64,000 nucleotides of DNA from Maribacter dokdonensis DSW-8 (GCF_001447995.1 NZ_LDPE01000001.1:1550001-1614000), one strand, 5' to 3'; shown: positions 1 through 8,304, numbered from the stretch's first letter. The notes: a model not told the origin generated them from the letters alone. Translations and numbers: made by a program.

Positions 1-542
1 TGATCATTGATATTATCAAAAGAATTAAGTGCTGCAGCTACCTCCAATGCTTTTACTACCTCAACGGCATCGCCATGCAGTAATCTTAATTTATCAATAG
101 CTTTAGAGGTATTGGCTAGTGTACCATTATATTTTGTACGTGCTTTTTCAATTGCCCCTAACAAGGTTTTTTTACTGGTCTCATCGCTTAAACTATTGGT
201 TTGGGTTTCCATAGCCGTAAATAAATTAGAAGCTTTTTCCTTTAAGTCTTCATATTCCTTCGTCAGGTTTTTAACCCTACGGTCAACTTTCTCCCAGTCT
301 CCATACACTTTTGCAAATTCCTTATCTTCATTTTTAGTATCCTCTAAGGCACTCTTTAATGCATTTAAGGATTCCAGACCTTTGTTCACATTTTTATTTG
401 CGGTTTCCTTTTTATTCTCAAACGCATTTACCTGCGATTTAAATTTATCCTTTAAACGAATTAGGTCTTCTGGACTTTTATCTTTCCAACAAGAAATTAA
501 TGAAATGGCAACGAATGCAATTAATAGTGTTCTTTTAAACAT
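1..542 (-). CDS. Lipoprotein with coiled-coil character, C-terminus cut by window start
   Basis: The minus strand reads open from an ATG at 542-540 to the window edge (180 codons). The N-terminus is a lipoprotein signal: MFKRTLLIAF, hydrophobic core, lipobox LISC with Cys at about residue 18. The rest is rich in Lys, Glu, Asn and Leu, with long charged heptad-like stretches suggesting helical coiled coil. It is therefore probably a lipid-anchored periplasmic or outer-membrane helical protein. I do not recognise the family. The opposite-strand reading of the same stretch is low-complexity and has no signal or family features, so this strand is the coding one. It lies about 110 bp downstream of surE on the same strand and could be co-transcribed. 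The stop codon is outside the window. Confidence 0.75.
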   Translation of the reverse strand, partial: MFKRTLLIAFVAISLISCWKDKSPEDLIRLKDKFKSQVNAFENKKETANKNVNKGLESLNALKSALEDTKNEDKEFAKVYGDWEKVDRRVKNLTKEYEDLKEKASNLFTAMETQTNSLSDETSKKTLLGAIEKARTKYNGTLANTSKAIDKLRLLHGDAVEVVKALEVAAALNSFDNIND

Positions 543-650
543 ATGTATACGCTTTAGTTAATGGTGCGGCAAATATACATAATCTGTTCCCTTTTATTTA
601 TTGGCAAATACAACCCGTACCACGCCCACTGGCTAAAATTAGGGTAGTTA

Positions 651-1385
651 CTACTCTTGTTCTTGACATTTTTGATTTAAAAATTTTTGATCGGTAAGAT
701 TCAAGACCATTGGGGTAATACTTGTTTTACCTTGCTTTACGGCCCACCGATCAGATTCTTTTTCCTCGGGCTCTAGGGGAGTGACCGTAAACCAAAAATG
801 TTCTCTTCCCATTGGGTCTTTATTCGCCAATATTTTACCGTCGTATTGCCGTACAGACTGACTTGTCCATAATATTTCACCATCTGGATGCTGAGGGAAA
901 TTGATATTCAACAATTTTAATTCTTTTTCATGTACAACCTCATCCAAAGCATTCTTAGTAAAGGGTTCCAACATTTTAAAATCTGGTTCATCTTTAGCTA
1001 TAGATATACTCAAAGCGATACCCCGAACGCCAAAAAGTACAGCCTGCCTAGCCGCTGAGAGCGTACCTGAATGCCATGCGGAATTACCTAAATTTGCACC
1101 AATATTAATACCGGAAAGTACAAGTTCTATACCTTCGAATAAATGCAGCCCAAGTGCCACACAATCCGCAGGGGTACCTGCTACCCTGTACGCTTCTATA
1201 CCTTCAAAATGGATTGGCGATTTTTTATACGTTATGGGTTTACCCGAAGTTATGGCCTGCCCCATAGAAGACTGTTCTATATCTGGCGCCATTACGATTA
1301 CCTCCCCATATTGTGAAGCAACCTTTGCAAGACTAGAGAGTCCTGGGCTATAGATACCATCGTCATTTGTTACCAATATCTTCAT
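651..1385 (-). CDS. surE: 5'/3'-nucleotidase SurE
   Basis: Cytosolic metal-dependent phosphatase acting on nucleoside 5'- and 3'-monophosphates. At 244 aa it has the usual family length. Visible motifs: NDDG at residues 7-10 (metal ligands Asp8 and Asp9), Ser39 in the IEQSSMGQA segment, and SGINIGANLG at 91-100 with metal ligand Asn94, followed by SAWHSGT. The start is the ATG that places NDDG at the standard position. It is transcribed leftwards, away from the lipid kinase gene at 1605, leaving a divergent 219-bp intergenic region. In many flavobacteria surE is followed by lpxB; here a lipoprotein gene follows instead. Confidence 0.96.
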   Translation of the reverse strand: MKILVTNDDGIYSPGLSSLAKVASQYGEVIVMAPDIEQSSMGQAITSGKPITYKKSPIHFEGIEAYRVAGTPADCVALGLHLFEGIELVLSGINIGANLGNSAWHSGTLSAARQAVLFGVRGIALSISIAKDEPDFKMLEPFTKNALDEVVHEKELKLLNINFPQHPDGEILWTSQSVRQYDGKILANKDPMGREHFWFTVTPLEPEEKESDRWAVKQGKTSITPMVLNLTDQKFLNQKCQEQE

Positions 1386-1604
1386 ATTCTAGTATTTAAA
1401 ATTTGTTAATTAGAATCTTTCAAAAACCTCATTTCAATTTACCAAATAATATACTTTTTACATTTCACTAACCTGAATTGCATCAACATTTCTTTTAAAT
1501 GAAGCAATAACTGAACTGAACAATACGGAAATTTCTATGTAGGATAGCATCCTCTCCGCTATAGAGTTAGGTTGTATATCTCAGTTACTAATTTGACCTA
1601 AAAA

Positions 1605-2513
1605 ATGAAAAAAGCACAATTAGTTCATAACCCATCATCAGGAGATGGTAGTCATACCAATGAGGAAGTAGTGGCCCAGGTTGAAAACAACGGTTTTAAG
1701 GCAACATATATATCTACAAAAGATGACGTCACTTGGCAAAAATTTCAATTTGGGGAAATGGAAAATATATTCATTGCCGGAGGAGATGGTACGGTCACTA
1801 AAATAATGGAAAAATTATTGAACGAAATACCCGATCAAAAAGTGCTGTTACATGTATTGCCACACGGAACTGCTAACAATATTGCCAAAACGCTTCAAGC
1901 AACAACCATCATTGAACAACATTCTATCAAAGATGAAAAAAAGACTAAAAATTTTGATTGCGGAGTAATTAAGGGCGCACCTTCAAAGTTTTTCTTTGAA
2001 AGTTTAGGTATCGGAGTTTTTCCGGCATTAATTACTCTAATGAAACAAATAAAAACATCTGATAATCCTTCAAAAAAACTGAAACGATCGTTAGATGAAC
2101 TGATTGGCATTGTGCAGAATTTCGAAGCCATTGAAACTAGTATTGAGGTAGACGGATTGACATTGGAAGGTTCGTTTATTCTGATAGAGCTTATGAATAT
2201 TAAATATTTAGGACCCAACTTACATTTAGCGCCCAACGCTGATCCCGGTGACGGATATTTTGAACTTGTTCTAATAACGGAAGAAAAACGTGCTGAATTT
2301 TTACATTATTTAATGGCATTATCAAATGGATCAGAGGCAAAAAGTAATATAGAAACATTTGCAAAAACCATACGAGTACAAGCATTGAAAATGAAGTGTA
2401 TCTACAACAAACTTCATATTGACGATACTGTGGTAGATAACTGTAGTAACCATATACTAGAAATTAAAATACGGCAAAACTGCCTACAATTTTCAAAAAT
2501 CCCTTTTGAGTAA
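1605..2513 (+). CDS. Diacylglycerol kinase catalytic-domain protein (YegS/LCB5-like lipid kinase)
   Basis: ATP-dependent lipid kinase of the DAGK_cat family, expected to phosphorylate diacylglycerol or a related lipid at the membrane. The 302-aa length fits YegS/DgkB-type proteins. Motifs: NPSSGDGSH at residues 9-17 (first nucleotide-binding loop), GGDGT at 59-63 (family signature), and PHGTANNIAKTL from about residue 86, equivalent to the usual PxGTxND(L/F)A block. Asn replaces the common Asp of that block (TANN), a known variant position. The C-terminal half is the beta-sandwich lobe. It is a monocistronic gene with its own upstream region (1386-1604). The exact lipid substrate cannot be told from sequence. 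Confidence 0.88.
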   Translation: MKKAQLVHNPSSGDGSHTNEEVVAQVENNGFKATYISTKDDVTWQKFQFGEMENIFIAGGDGTVTKIMEKLLNEIPDQKVLLHVLPHGTANNIAKTLQATTIIEQHSIKDEKKTKNFDCGVIKGAPSKFFFESLGIGVFPALITLMKQIKTSDNPSKKLKRSLDELIGIVQNFEAIETSIEVDGLTLEGSFILIELMNIKYLGPNLHLAPNADPGDGYFELVLITEEKRAEFLHYLMALSNGSEAKSNIETFAKTIRVQALKMKCIYNKLHIDDTVVDNCSNHILEIKIRQNCLQFSKIPFE

Positions 2514-2673
2514 TATTAAATCGAAAATGTTTATGCGTTAGGTATAATGACAAAGCCACCATCATTATTCAGCTATAAATAGCGATTTTGCAAAAGTTTT
2601 TTATAAAAAATGGAACGATTATTCAGTTCCTTTTTCATTACGTAAATTTATAGGTCAATAGATTCATAGTTTT

Positions 2674-2895
2674 CTAACCATCTTGATTATCGACCGCAAA
2701 AGAGATTTTCGCATTTACCCCATATGAGGTAATGGCATCATTTTCTACTTTAACATTCACTTCCATGAAATATATAAATTGTATATTCTTTACACTTCAT
2801 GAAGCTTCTATAACGACATTTACCTCTGCGTCATCAAAACTGTTTATTGATGTTGCCATAACTTCTTTTATCTAATCAATTTTCATTTTACACTT
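2674..2895 (-). pseudogene. Remnant of a small protein gene with in-frame stops
   Basis: Inside the otherwise empty 2514-3132 interval the minus strand keeps one reading frame across two stops. It starts with an ATG near 2889, has a TAG four codons later, continues as MATSINSFDDAEVNVVIEAS from the ATG at 2859-2857, hits TGA at 2799-2797, and resumes in the same frame to a further ATG at 2766 and MEVNVKVENDA...VDNQDG, ending at TAG 2676-2674. The residue pattern is protein-like (alternating Val/charged beta strands). This suggests a decayed gene of about 70 codons, or two tiny separate ORFs. I could not assign a family. A 16-bp inverted repeat (GTCTAAC-TT-GTTAGAC, 2915-2930) lies just upstream. 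Confidence 0.4.
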
Positions 2896-3132
2896 AATTT
2901 TAATTCCACAATACGTCTAACTTGTTAGACTTTTACTTACATAAACTTAAGCAGTCAAATCACTAAGGATCAATGCAAAACCTTGAATATTTACCACTTC
3001 CCTAAGCTACTGTACACTAGCCCATTATTGACTTATTAAAATACCTCTTACGCAAAAAAATATTAAAATATGCTCACCGTTAAAATCAAGTTGAAATACT
3101 GATATAAGGTATATTATCAGATTTAATACACA

Positions 3133-3867
3133 CTACTTATACTCCGTTAAAACCTTGGCTACCTGCAATACATCTGGATAAGAAATTTCTGTTTGTTTAG
3201 CCAAAGGAAAGGGTTGTTGCCCAGGTCTATTTACAAAGGCTGCCCGCCAGCCTGCCCATTGTGCACCGGCCACATCCCAGCCATGGGCGGCAATCAACAT
3301 GCACTCATTGGGTAGTATGCCCATTTTTTGGGCTCCCCAAGTATAGGTTTCCGTAAATGGTTTAAATTTGCCGGTTTCCTCAACACTCAAAAGCTCATCA
3401 AAATACTCGGTTAGCCCGGCATGTTCAAATTGCTTCTTTAATAAGGTCTTAGAAGAATTGGTAAACGCTACCAACTTATATTCTGCCGCTTTTAGCTTTG
3501 TAAGCGCCTCTTTTACTTCTGGGTGTGCAGGTAAATTACTGATAGACTCGCCTATTAACCTACGAGCATTTTCTTTTGAAATTTCAATATTATGATTTGC
3601 CGCTACCATTTGTAATGCCGCCGCTCCAATATGACCGAACGGTTCATAAGTTCCACTGGCGGAAACTACCAATGAATATTGTAGCATGGTGGTAAACCAA
3701 AGCGGTAATAAATCTTCCCTACCGCCTAATGCATTACCTACTTCTTTTTTAACTGCGCTAAGATCCAATAGGGTTTCATTTACATCAAAGAACAAGACTT
3801 TAGGACGAATACCCTTTAATGACCCATCTACTATAGTTTTATGTATTTCCCTATTATTCATTTCCAT
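3133..3867 (-). CDS. Haloacid dehalogenase type II / HAD-superfamily hydrolase
   Basis: HAD-superfamily hydrolase of the L-2-haloacid dehalogenase type. Motif I is LFFDVNETLLD, with nucleophile Asp28 followed by V-N-E-T as in haloacid dehalogenases rather than the DxD of phosphatases. Motif II is in VAFTNSSKT. The region AAHGWDVAGAQWAGWRAAFVNR matches the C-terminal signature. The family hydrolyses 2-haloalkanoic acids, though many members have unknown substrates. Its ATG overlaps the stop of the upstream DoxX gene by one base (TAATG at 3869-3865), so translation is probably coupled. It is the last gene of the leftward 3133-6917 block, which points to a detoxification role. Confidence 0.85.
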   Translation of the reverse strand: MEMNNREIHKTIVDGSLKGIRPKVLFFDVNETLLDLSAVKKEVGNALGGREDLLPLWFTTMLQYSLVVSASGTYEPFGHIGAAALQMVAANHNIEISKENARRLIGESISNLPAHPEVKEALTKLKAAEYKLVAFTNSSKTLLKKQFEHAGLTEYFDELLSVEETGKFKPFTETYTWGAQKMGILPNECMLIAAHGWDVAGAQWAGWRAAFVNRPGQQPFPLAKQTEISYPDVLQVAKVLTEYK

Positions 3868-4220
3868 TATACCTTTTTACTAAAGATATATGAAATGATC
3901 AATGAAAGCAAGGCAATAACGGCTGCCGTCTGTTCACCATCACCTACCATTATATGCGCAAAAAATGCCAGTACAACGGCAAAGAAAAATGCGGCATACG
4001 CCCATTCTTTAATCAAGTAAAATTTTGGATTCCAAATAGCGAACAAGCCTATTAGTTTAGCCGTAGCGTACGGATAAATTAAATAGGTTGGGTAACCCAA
4101 ACTTTGAAAAGCCGTTTTCACGTAATCATGATTAAAAAAATACATGCTTGCAGAAAATAGCATTACCAAGGTAAAAATACCTGTGGCTATGTAGTATATA
4201 ATTTTATTTGAAATATTCAT
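3867..4220 (-). CDS. DoxX-like small membrane protein
   Basis: 117-aa integral membrane protein with four hydrophobic segments (about residues 6-28, 44-64, 68-90 and 96-115). It has the DoxX_2-like pattern GYPTYLIYPYATAKLIGLFAIW in the middle, which is characteristic of small DoxX proteins linked to redox stress and sulfur metabolism. It sits between the FrnE-like gene (20 bp upstream) and the HAD gene (1-bp overlap), all on the minus strand, so it is almost certainly in one transcript. DoxX proteins are often found with thiol oxidoreductases and may help keep membrane redox balance. No catalytic motif is visible. Confidence 0.8.
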   Translation of the reverse strand: MNISNKIIYYIATGIFTLVMLFSASMYFFNHDYVKTAFQSLGYPTYLIYPYATAKLIGLFAIWNPKFYLIKEWAYAAFFFAVVLAFFAHIMVGDGEQTAAVIALLSLIISYIFSKKV

Positions 4221-4240
4221 GATTCAAAAATTTATATGGT

Positions 4241-4888
4241 TTATTCGGAAATAAGTTCTCCCAGTATTTGCTTAAAAGTAGCAACAGGTTGAGCTCCCGT
4301 TACGGCACTTTTCATGTTAAAAACTATAGTAGGTACTGAATTTACACCCAAATTCTTCCATTCGCCCTGCTTGTTTCGGACTTCATATCTTGCCGCTTCA
4401 CTATCAAGTTTTGTCAGTGCTTCATCTGCATTTAAACCAACATCCAGTAACGCTTGCTTTAAAACATCTTTATCAGATACATCTTTTCGCTCACCAAAAA
4501 ACGAATTCATTAGTCGCAATTTCAGTTCGGTCTGTTTATCAAAATCTTTGGCATATTCCAATAGCACATGAGCATCAAAAGTGTTTGCCATACGCATACC
4601 TTCAAAATAGTCGAATTTGAATCCTAGTTCTTCTCCGATATCTGTCATGTTTTCACGCGATTCCTGTTGCTGTTCTAAGGTAGAACCATACTTTTCTGTA
4701 ATATGTTCGGTCAGATCTTGACCTTCTGGCGGCATACCCGGATTCAGTTCAAACGGTTGCCATTCAATTTCAACTTGGTCTTTAATTCCTAGTTCTTCAA
4801 TTGCTTTTTCCAAACGTTTATACCCAATGGCGCACCAAGGGCATACTACATCAGATACAATATCTATTTTCAATTTCTCTTTCATCAC
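4241..4888 (-). CDS. DsbA-family oxidoreductase, FrnE-like
   Basis: 215-aa cytosolic (no signal peptide) thioredoxin-fold protein. The CPWC redox motif at residues 16-19 follows the strand KIDIVSDVV, and the long helical insertion is typical of FrnE/2-hydroxychromene-2-carboxylate isomerase relatives. The C-terminal VNSVPTIVFN has the cis-Pro loop. The family performs disulfide exchange or glutathione-like chemistry, and FrnE proteins are linked to oxidative stress tolerance. Its start abuts the stop of the EthD gene (4888/4889). Within the block it is the thiol-disulfide partner, consistent with an electrophile or oxidant response. FrnE-like is a family-level call; the substrate is unknown. 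Confidence 0.88.
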   Translation of the reverse strand: MMKEKLKIDIVSDVVCPWCAIGYKRLEKAIEELGIKDQVEIEWQPFELNPGMPPEGQDLTEHITEKYGSTLEQQQESRENMTDIGEELGFKFDYFEGMRMANTFDAHVLLEYAKDFDKQTELKLRLMNSFFGERKDVSDKDVLKQALLDVGLNADEALTKLDSEAARYEVRNKQGEWKNLGVNSVPTIVFNMKSAVTGAQPVATFKQILGELISE

Positions 4889-5203
4889 TTAAAATGTAAT
4901 CAAATTACTAATTTGAATTTCACCTTGCACATTACTATAGTTCTTGACATCCGTAGCAAATGTTGCCGCATGCGGACCAAAAGCAGCTTGAAAAGAAGCT
5001 ACATCATCAAATTTTAAATGAGCAATGGCTACGTATGGTGCAGCATCGCCCGGTGCTCTGCCACCAACACCTAAATCCAATTCCAATTCTTTCAATGCAC
5101 TGCCCACTAGTTTTTGAACCATTGGCAAGTGTGTGTTCTTATAATATTCCGTGTCGAACTTTACGCCTTCGCTATTTGGATACATTACGGATACTTTTAT
5201 CAT
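4889..5203 (-). CDS. EthD-family protein
   Basis: 104-aa single-domain dimeric alpha/beta-barrel protein of the EthD family. The visible signature is EYYKNTHLPMVQKLVG (Y-x5-HxP pattern) near residues 20-35, followed by the GxGGRAPGDAAPYVAIAHLKFDD segment. Family members accompany degradation of xenobiotics and may bind or isomerise small hydrophobic ligands; no chemistry is proven for this subgroup. It directly abuts the FrnE-like gene downstream and lies 71 bp from the GAPDH gene upstream, on the same strand. Its placement supports a role in small-molecule detoxification. Confidence 0.85.
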   Translation of the reverse strand: MIKVSVMYPNSEGVKFDTEYYKNTHLPMVQKLVGSALKELELDLGVGGRAPGDAAPYVAIAHLKFDDVASFQAAFGPHAATFATDVKNYSNVQGEIQISNLITF

Positions 5204-5274
5204 GTTGTTTGTTATTTAAGTTGATAAATAAAGATAGCCAATCTTTTATGTCAAGATCAGCTACCTAATTTAAT

Positions 5275-6267
5275 TCAGTTTTCTGCCAAAATTTGACGTA
5301 TCATTTGATTGGTGAATCCCCATTCGTTATCGTACCAGGTCATCACTTTCAACAAATCGCCATCTACTACTCTGGTCATCCCCAAATCTACGGTAGACGC
5401 ATGCGGATTCTTTACAATATCCGACGAAACCAAAGGCTGATCTGTAGTATCCAAAATATTCTTATACCTATCCGTAGCCGCTTCCTCTTTAAAAATAGCA
5501 TTTACTTCTTCAGGGGTTACTTCACGTTCGGTAACAAAAGTTAGGTCTGACATTGACCCAACAGGAATTGGCACACGTAGGGCAACACCATCAAACTTAC
5601 CGGCAAATTCCGGTAATGCCTTTGTCGTTGCAATTGCCGCACCTGTTGACGTAGGTACAATATTAGCTGCACCCGCGCGACCCATTCTCAAATTCTTCTG
5701 TGAAGGTGCATCTACAATACCTTGAGAGGCAGTATAGGCATGCACGGTAGTCATTATGGCTTTTTTAATACCCACTCTACGCCCCAAGATTTCTACAACC
5801 GGGCTAATGTTATTGGTGGTACAACTGGCACATGAGAAAATATTCGTTTCACCTGCATCCGTATTTACACCATGTACAACCGTTGGTATATCTTCACTTT
5901 TAGTTGGTGCAGATATAATTACGGATTTAGCGCCCGCTTTAATATGCTTTTTGGCATCTTCACTCTTGGTAAAAAAACCGGTACTTTCAATTACAACATC
6001 AATTTCGTGTTCTGCCCAAGGCAAATCTTCAGGATTGCGTTGTGAATTATATTGAATTTTCTTTCCGTCTATAATCAAATTGTTCTCATCATGCGAAACC
6101 TCTTTTTCATAAATTCCATAAACCGAATCATACTTTAATAAATAAGCTATATTCTCTATGGAAACAATGTCGTTTACCGCTACTAAGTCTAACTCTGGAT
6201 TATCCAAAATTACTTTTAAAGAAGCGCGACCTATACGCCCCATTCCGTTTATTGCTATTTTTTTCAT
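5275..6267 (-). CDS. Type I glyceraldehyde-3-phosphate dehydrogenase with variant active-site loop
   Basis: Oxidises glyceraldehyde-3-phosphate with NAD(P)+ and phosphate to 1,3-bisphosphoglycerate. At 330 aa it is full length, with GMGRIGR (8-14) as the Rossmann loop, Cys149 as nucleophile and His176 in TTVHAY. The active-site loop reads SCASCTTNNISP (145-156), where the textbook form is SNASCTTNC: Asn146 is Cys, creating a CxxC with the catalytic Cys, and Cys153 is Asn. Its neighbours are redox and detoxification genes rather than glycolytic ones, which suggests an accessory isozyme working under oxidant or electrophile stress. This is inference. It follows the AhpD-like gene after a hairpin (6296-6325). 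Confidence 0.93.
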   Translation of the reverse strand: MKKIAINGMGRIGRASLKVILDNPELDLVAVNDIVSIENIAYLLKYDSVYGIYEKEVSHDENNLIIDGKKIQYNSQRNPEDLPWAEHEIDVVIESTGFFTKSEDAKKHIKAGAKSVIISAPTKSEDIPTVVHGVNTDAGETNIFSCASCTTNNISPVVEILGRRVGIKKAIMTTVHAYTASQGIVDAPSQKNLRMGRAGAANIVPTSTGAAIATTKALPEFAGKFDGVALRVPIPVGSMSDLTFVTEREVTPEEVNAIFKEEAATDRYKNILDTTDQPLVSSDIVKNPHASTVDLGMTRVVDGDLLKVMTWYDNEWGFTNQMIRQILAEN

Positions 6268-6295
6268 TTTGATGTATTTAGTTTATTAAAATTAA

Positions 6296-6325
6296 ATAGC
6301 CCTCTGCCTTAAGACAGAAGGCTAT
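6296..6325 (-). terminator. Hairpin between the AhpD-like gene and GAPDH (terminator or attenuator)
   Basis: ATAGCC (6296-6301) pairs with GGCTAT (6320-6325), and the stem continues inward through TCTG/CAGA with one mismatch. In the leftward direction it is followed by the T-rich ATTTAATTTT. It could end some transcripts of the upstream gene and lower expression of the GAPDH part of the block. Confidence 0.55.
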
Positions 6326-6368
6326 CAACAATCAATCAACAAATGGTTTCGGGGAACTTGAAACCAAA

Positions 6369-6917
6369 TTATTTAGACCATTCAAATTTCTTGAAAGGTT
6401 CATCTACTGGTGTATGTGCAATATGATTTGTATAGTTACTGATTACCTTTTGTGATAATCCTAGGATAATTTCCAATACTTGTTGCTCACCATAACCTGC
6501 AGCGTAAAAAGCATCAAGGTCCTCTTGTGTTACATTACCACGGTTACGCACAATGGTCAAAGTCATTGTTCTTAAGGCCTCTAATTTTGCATCGGCCAAC
6601 GGTGTTTCATTACGTAATGCTTCTGTAATGGCATCATCAACTTTCATCATTTTGGCGATACCAGTATGTGCCGGTACACAGTAGTGACATGCATGCTCTA
6701 CGTTTATCGTTTGCCAAACCACGGTCAATTCTTCTTCATTGAAAGAAGTTTCAGTAAATAATTGGTGTAACGTTTGGTATGCTTCCAAAATTTTTGGTGA
6801 TGCCGCCAATACCCCGTGAAGACCAGGAATCATTCCAAATGACTTTTGAGAATTTTCTAATAATGGCTTACTACCTTCAGGTGCAGATTCAATGTTGTGT
6901 ACTTTTAAAGTTGTCAT
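6369..6917 (-). CDS. Carboxymuconolactone decarboxylase / AhpD-like protein
   Basis: 182 aa from the preferred ATG at 6917 (MTTLKVHN). A longer frame exists upstream to 6965, but it would begin inside the operator at 6958-6973, so I reject it. The AhpD/CMD core is clear: Glu74, Cys77, Cys80 and His84 in VEHACHYCVPAHTG give the ExxCxxCxxxH proton-relay and thiol motif of alkylhydroperoxidases. The family reduces peroxides through a CxxC thiol pair or decarboxylates lactones; the CxxC points to peroxidase or disulfide chemistry. It is the first gene after tetR, with an operator in its own promoter, and is probably the most directly regulated gene of the block. Confidence 0.88.
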   Translation of the reverse strand: MTTLKVHNIESAPEGSKPLLENSQKSFGMIPGLHGVLAASPKILEAYQTLHQLFTETSFNEEELTVVWQTINVEHACHYCVPAHTGIAKMMKVDDAITEALRNETPLADAKLEALRTMTLTIVRNRGNVTQEDLDAFYAAGYGEQQVLEIILGLSQKVISNYTNHIAHTPVDEPFKKFEWSK

Positions 6918-6957
6918 ACTCTTTCTAATTTTAATATTTATTATAGTTATGTTAAAT

Positions 6958-6973
6958 CTAAGCAATCGCTTAG
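6958..6973. promoter_or_regulatory. TetR-type operator before the AhpD-like gene
   Basis: Perfect inverted repeat CTAAGC-AATC-GCTTAG, 41 bp upstream of the ATG at 6917. It matches the site before tetR (7579-7594) at 13 of 16 positions (CTAAGCAAGTGCTTTG there). The half-site AAGC/GCTT is typical of TetR-family operators. Binding by the adjacent regulator is an inference. Confidence 0.7.
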
Positions 6974-6992
6974 TTATTGTTCAAAAAAAATG

Positions 6993-7556
6993 CTACAAGT
7001 GTAAAAACGTAATTTTAATAATGCCCTTTAATTCCTCCTCACTAAATACTTTAGATGAAATGGACAAACCTAAAAGAGCGTTCATTAAATAGTCTGCTTG
7101 CGCTTCTATTTCTTTTACATCCCTTTGGTCGTCTTGTTTTAGATTCCTTACAAACAATTTTCTAATATTTAATGAAAACCGTTTTAATGCGGCCATGATT
7201 ACCGGATTAGTATCTTCTTTGATTTCATTTACCGTATTGGTCACCAAGCAACCTTTAAAAATGGCTCCTTCCCTTGAGAAATCTAGAAAATCCAAAAAAT
7301 AATCTTTAATACCCTCTACCCCATTAGTAGAGTTTTCCAAGATATTTGTTATGGACTTGATCTTTGCATTATACAGTTTAATGCTCTCTAGAAAAACACC
7401 CTCTTTATTCTTAAAACTGGCATAAATGGAAAACTGATTAATACCCATTTCTTTCTCCAACATACGAACGGAAGTACTTTCATAGCCATTACGCCAGAAC
7501 AGACGCATAGCCTTTTCTATGACCTCAGCTTCGTTATATTGTTTTTTACGTGCCAT
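6993..7556 (-). CDS. TetR/AcrR-family transcriptional regulator
   Basis: 187-aa one-component regulator. The N-terminal TetR helix-turn-helix spans about residues 8-55: EKAMRLFWRNGYESTSVRMLEKEMGI then YASFKNKEGVF (Y-x-F-x-x-K-E signature). The C-terminal helical ligand domain resembles the TetR_C group seen in YcdC/NemR-like proteins, including the segment SREGAIFKGCLVTN with a Cys that could sense electrophiles. It is the first gene of the leftward block that continues with the AhpD-like gene 75 bp away. The shared operators before itself and that gene imply autorepression and repression of the detox genes. The inducer is unknown. Confidence 0.9.
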   Translation of the reverse strand: MARKKQYNEAEVIEKAMRLFWRNGYESTSVRMLEKEMGINQFSIYASFKNKEGVFLESIKLYNAKIKSITNILENSTNGVEGIKDYFLDFLDFSREGAIFKGCLVTNTVNEIKEDTNPVIMAALKRFSLNIRKLFVRNLKQDDQRDVKEIEAQADYLMNALLGLSISSKVFSEEELKGIIKITFLHL

Positions 7557-7572
7557 TAATTCTAATTACATT

Positions 7573-7595
7573 ACAAAGCTAAGCAAGTGCTTTGT
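7573..7595. promoter_or_regulatory. TetR-type operator before tetR
   Basis: ACAAAGC-N9-GCTTTGT is a perfect 7-bp inverted repeat. An inner repeat AAGCA-AG-TGCTT lies at 7581-7592. The site is 17 bp upstream of the tetR ATG and resembles the operator at 6958-6973, supporting autoregulation. Confidence 0.7.
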
Positions 7596-7638
7596 TATAA
7601 AAAAATATTTAACTTTTTTAAAAAAATAATATTACAAC

Positions 7639-8304
7639 TTAATTGAAATCTTCATAAGATAATGCAATATCCACCGTGGTAATTGTTTTAGAATTGGTGG
7701 CTGAAATAGTTTTCACGGCATATCTAAGGGGATTACTATCTTCAATATGAAAACTAACTGAACTTGATTGATTTTTATCTAACCACACCGTTCTTTCTGT
7801 GGTAGTTTTCAATGATGGATGCTTTTCAATGTCACCACCGGAAAACTGCGTAAAAATCAAAATGGATTCCTCAAAAACATCTGTAGTTGTAATTTTTAAA
7901 TTTACCGGATAAAGCTGTAATGCATCAAGGTTTAGTTCTTCTGTAGCTCCTATATTTTCATCCTTTATAACCTCCCGTATACTAGTAAAAGATATATCCT
8001 CTTTTAAAGAAATATGTAAATCATAAATCATTCCCTTGCCAGAAGTCTCAAAAGTAATTTTATAATTACCCTCACTATCTGTAATGGTAGAATCTAAATA
8101 CCCCTTAAAATTATAATTAGTACCTGAAAAGGTTCCTTGTCGAATACTTTCACCAATTTTTATTTTAATATTCTTAATAGGTATTTCATTTATAGTATCG
8201 TATACACGACCAAAAACTGTCGTCTCGATACCTGCTTCAAGAGATTCCTCCTCGCAACTACATAAGACCGACAATAAAACCAGCAATAATAATAGTCTTT
8301 TCAC
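7639..8304 (-). CDS. Lipoprotein with carboxypeptidase-regulatory-like fold
   Basis: 221-aa predicted lipoprotein: MKRLLLLLVLLSVLCSC ends in a lipobox (LCSC, Cys17) followed by EEE. Residues about 28-110 look like a carboxypeptidase-regulatory/CNA-B-like beta-sandwich (TTVFGRVYDTINEIPIKNIKIKIGE ... DSEGNYKITF), a common surface adhesion or scaffolding fold in Bacteroidota. The rest is beta-rich without a known motif. It lies 23 bp downstream of the serine hydrolase gene on the same strand and is probably co-transcribed with it. Function unknown. Confidence 0.75.
   Translation of the reverse strand: MKRLLLLLVLLSVLCSCEEESLEAGIETTVFGRVYDTINEIPIKNIKIKIGESIRQGTFSGTNYNFKGYLDSTITDSEGNYKITFETSGKGMIYDLHISLKEDISFTSIREVIKDENIGATEELNLDALQLYPVNLKITTTDVFEESILIFTQFSGGDIEKHPSLKTTTERTVWLDKNQSSSVSFHIEDSNPLRYAVKTISATNSKTITTVDIALSYEDFN

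Noticed and set aside
7..561. Plus-strand frame of 184 codons over the window start
   Set aside because: Antisense of the lipoprotein gene; the minus strand has a signal peptide, lipobox and normal composition, while the plus frame is low-complexity Ser/Phe/Leu.
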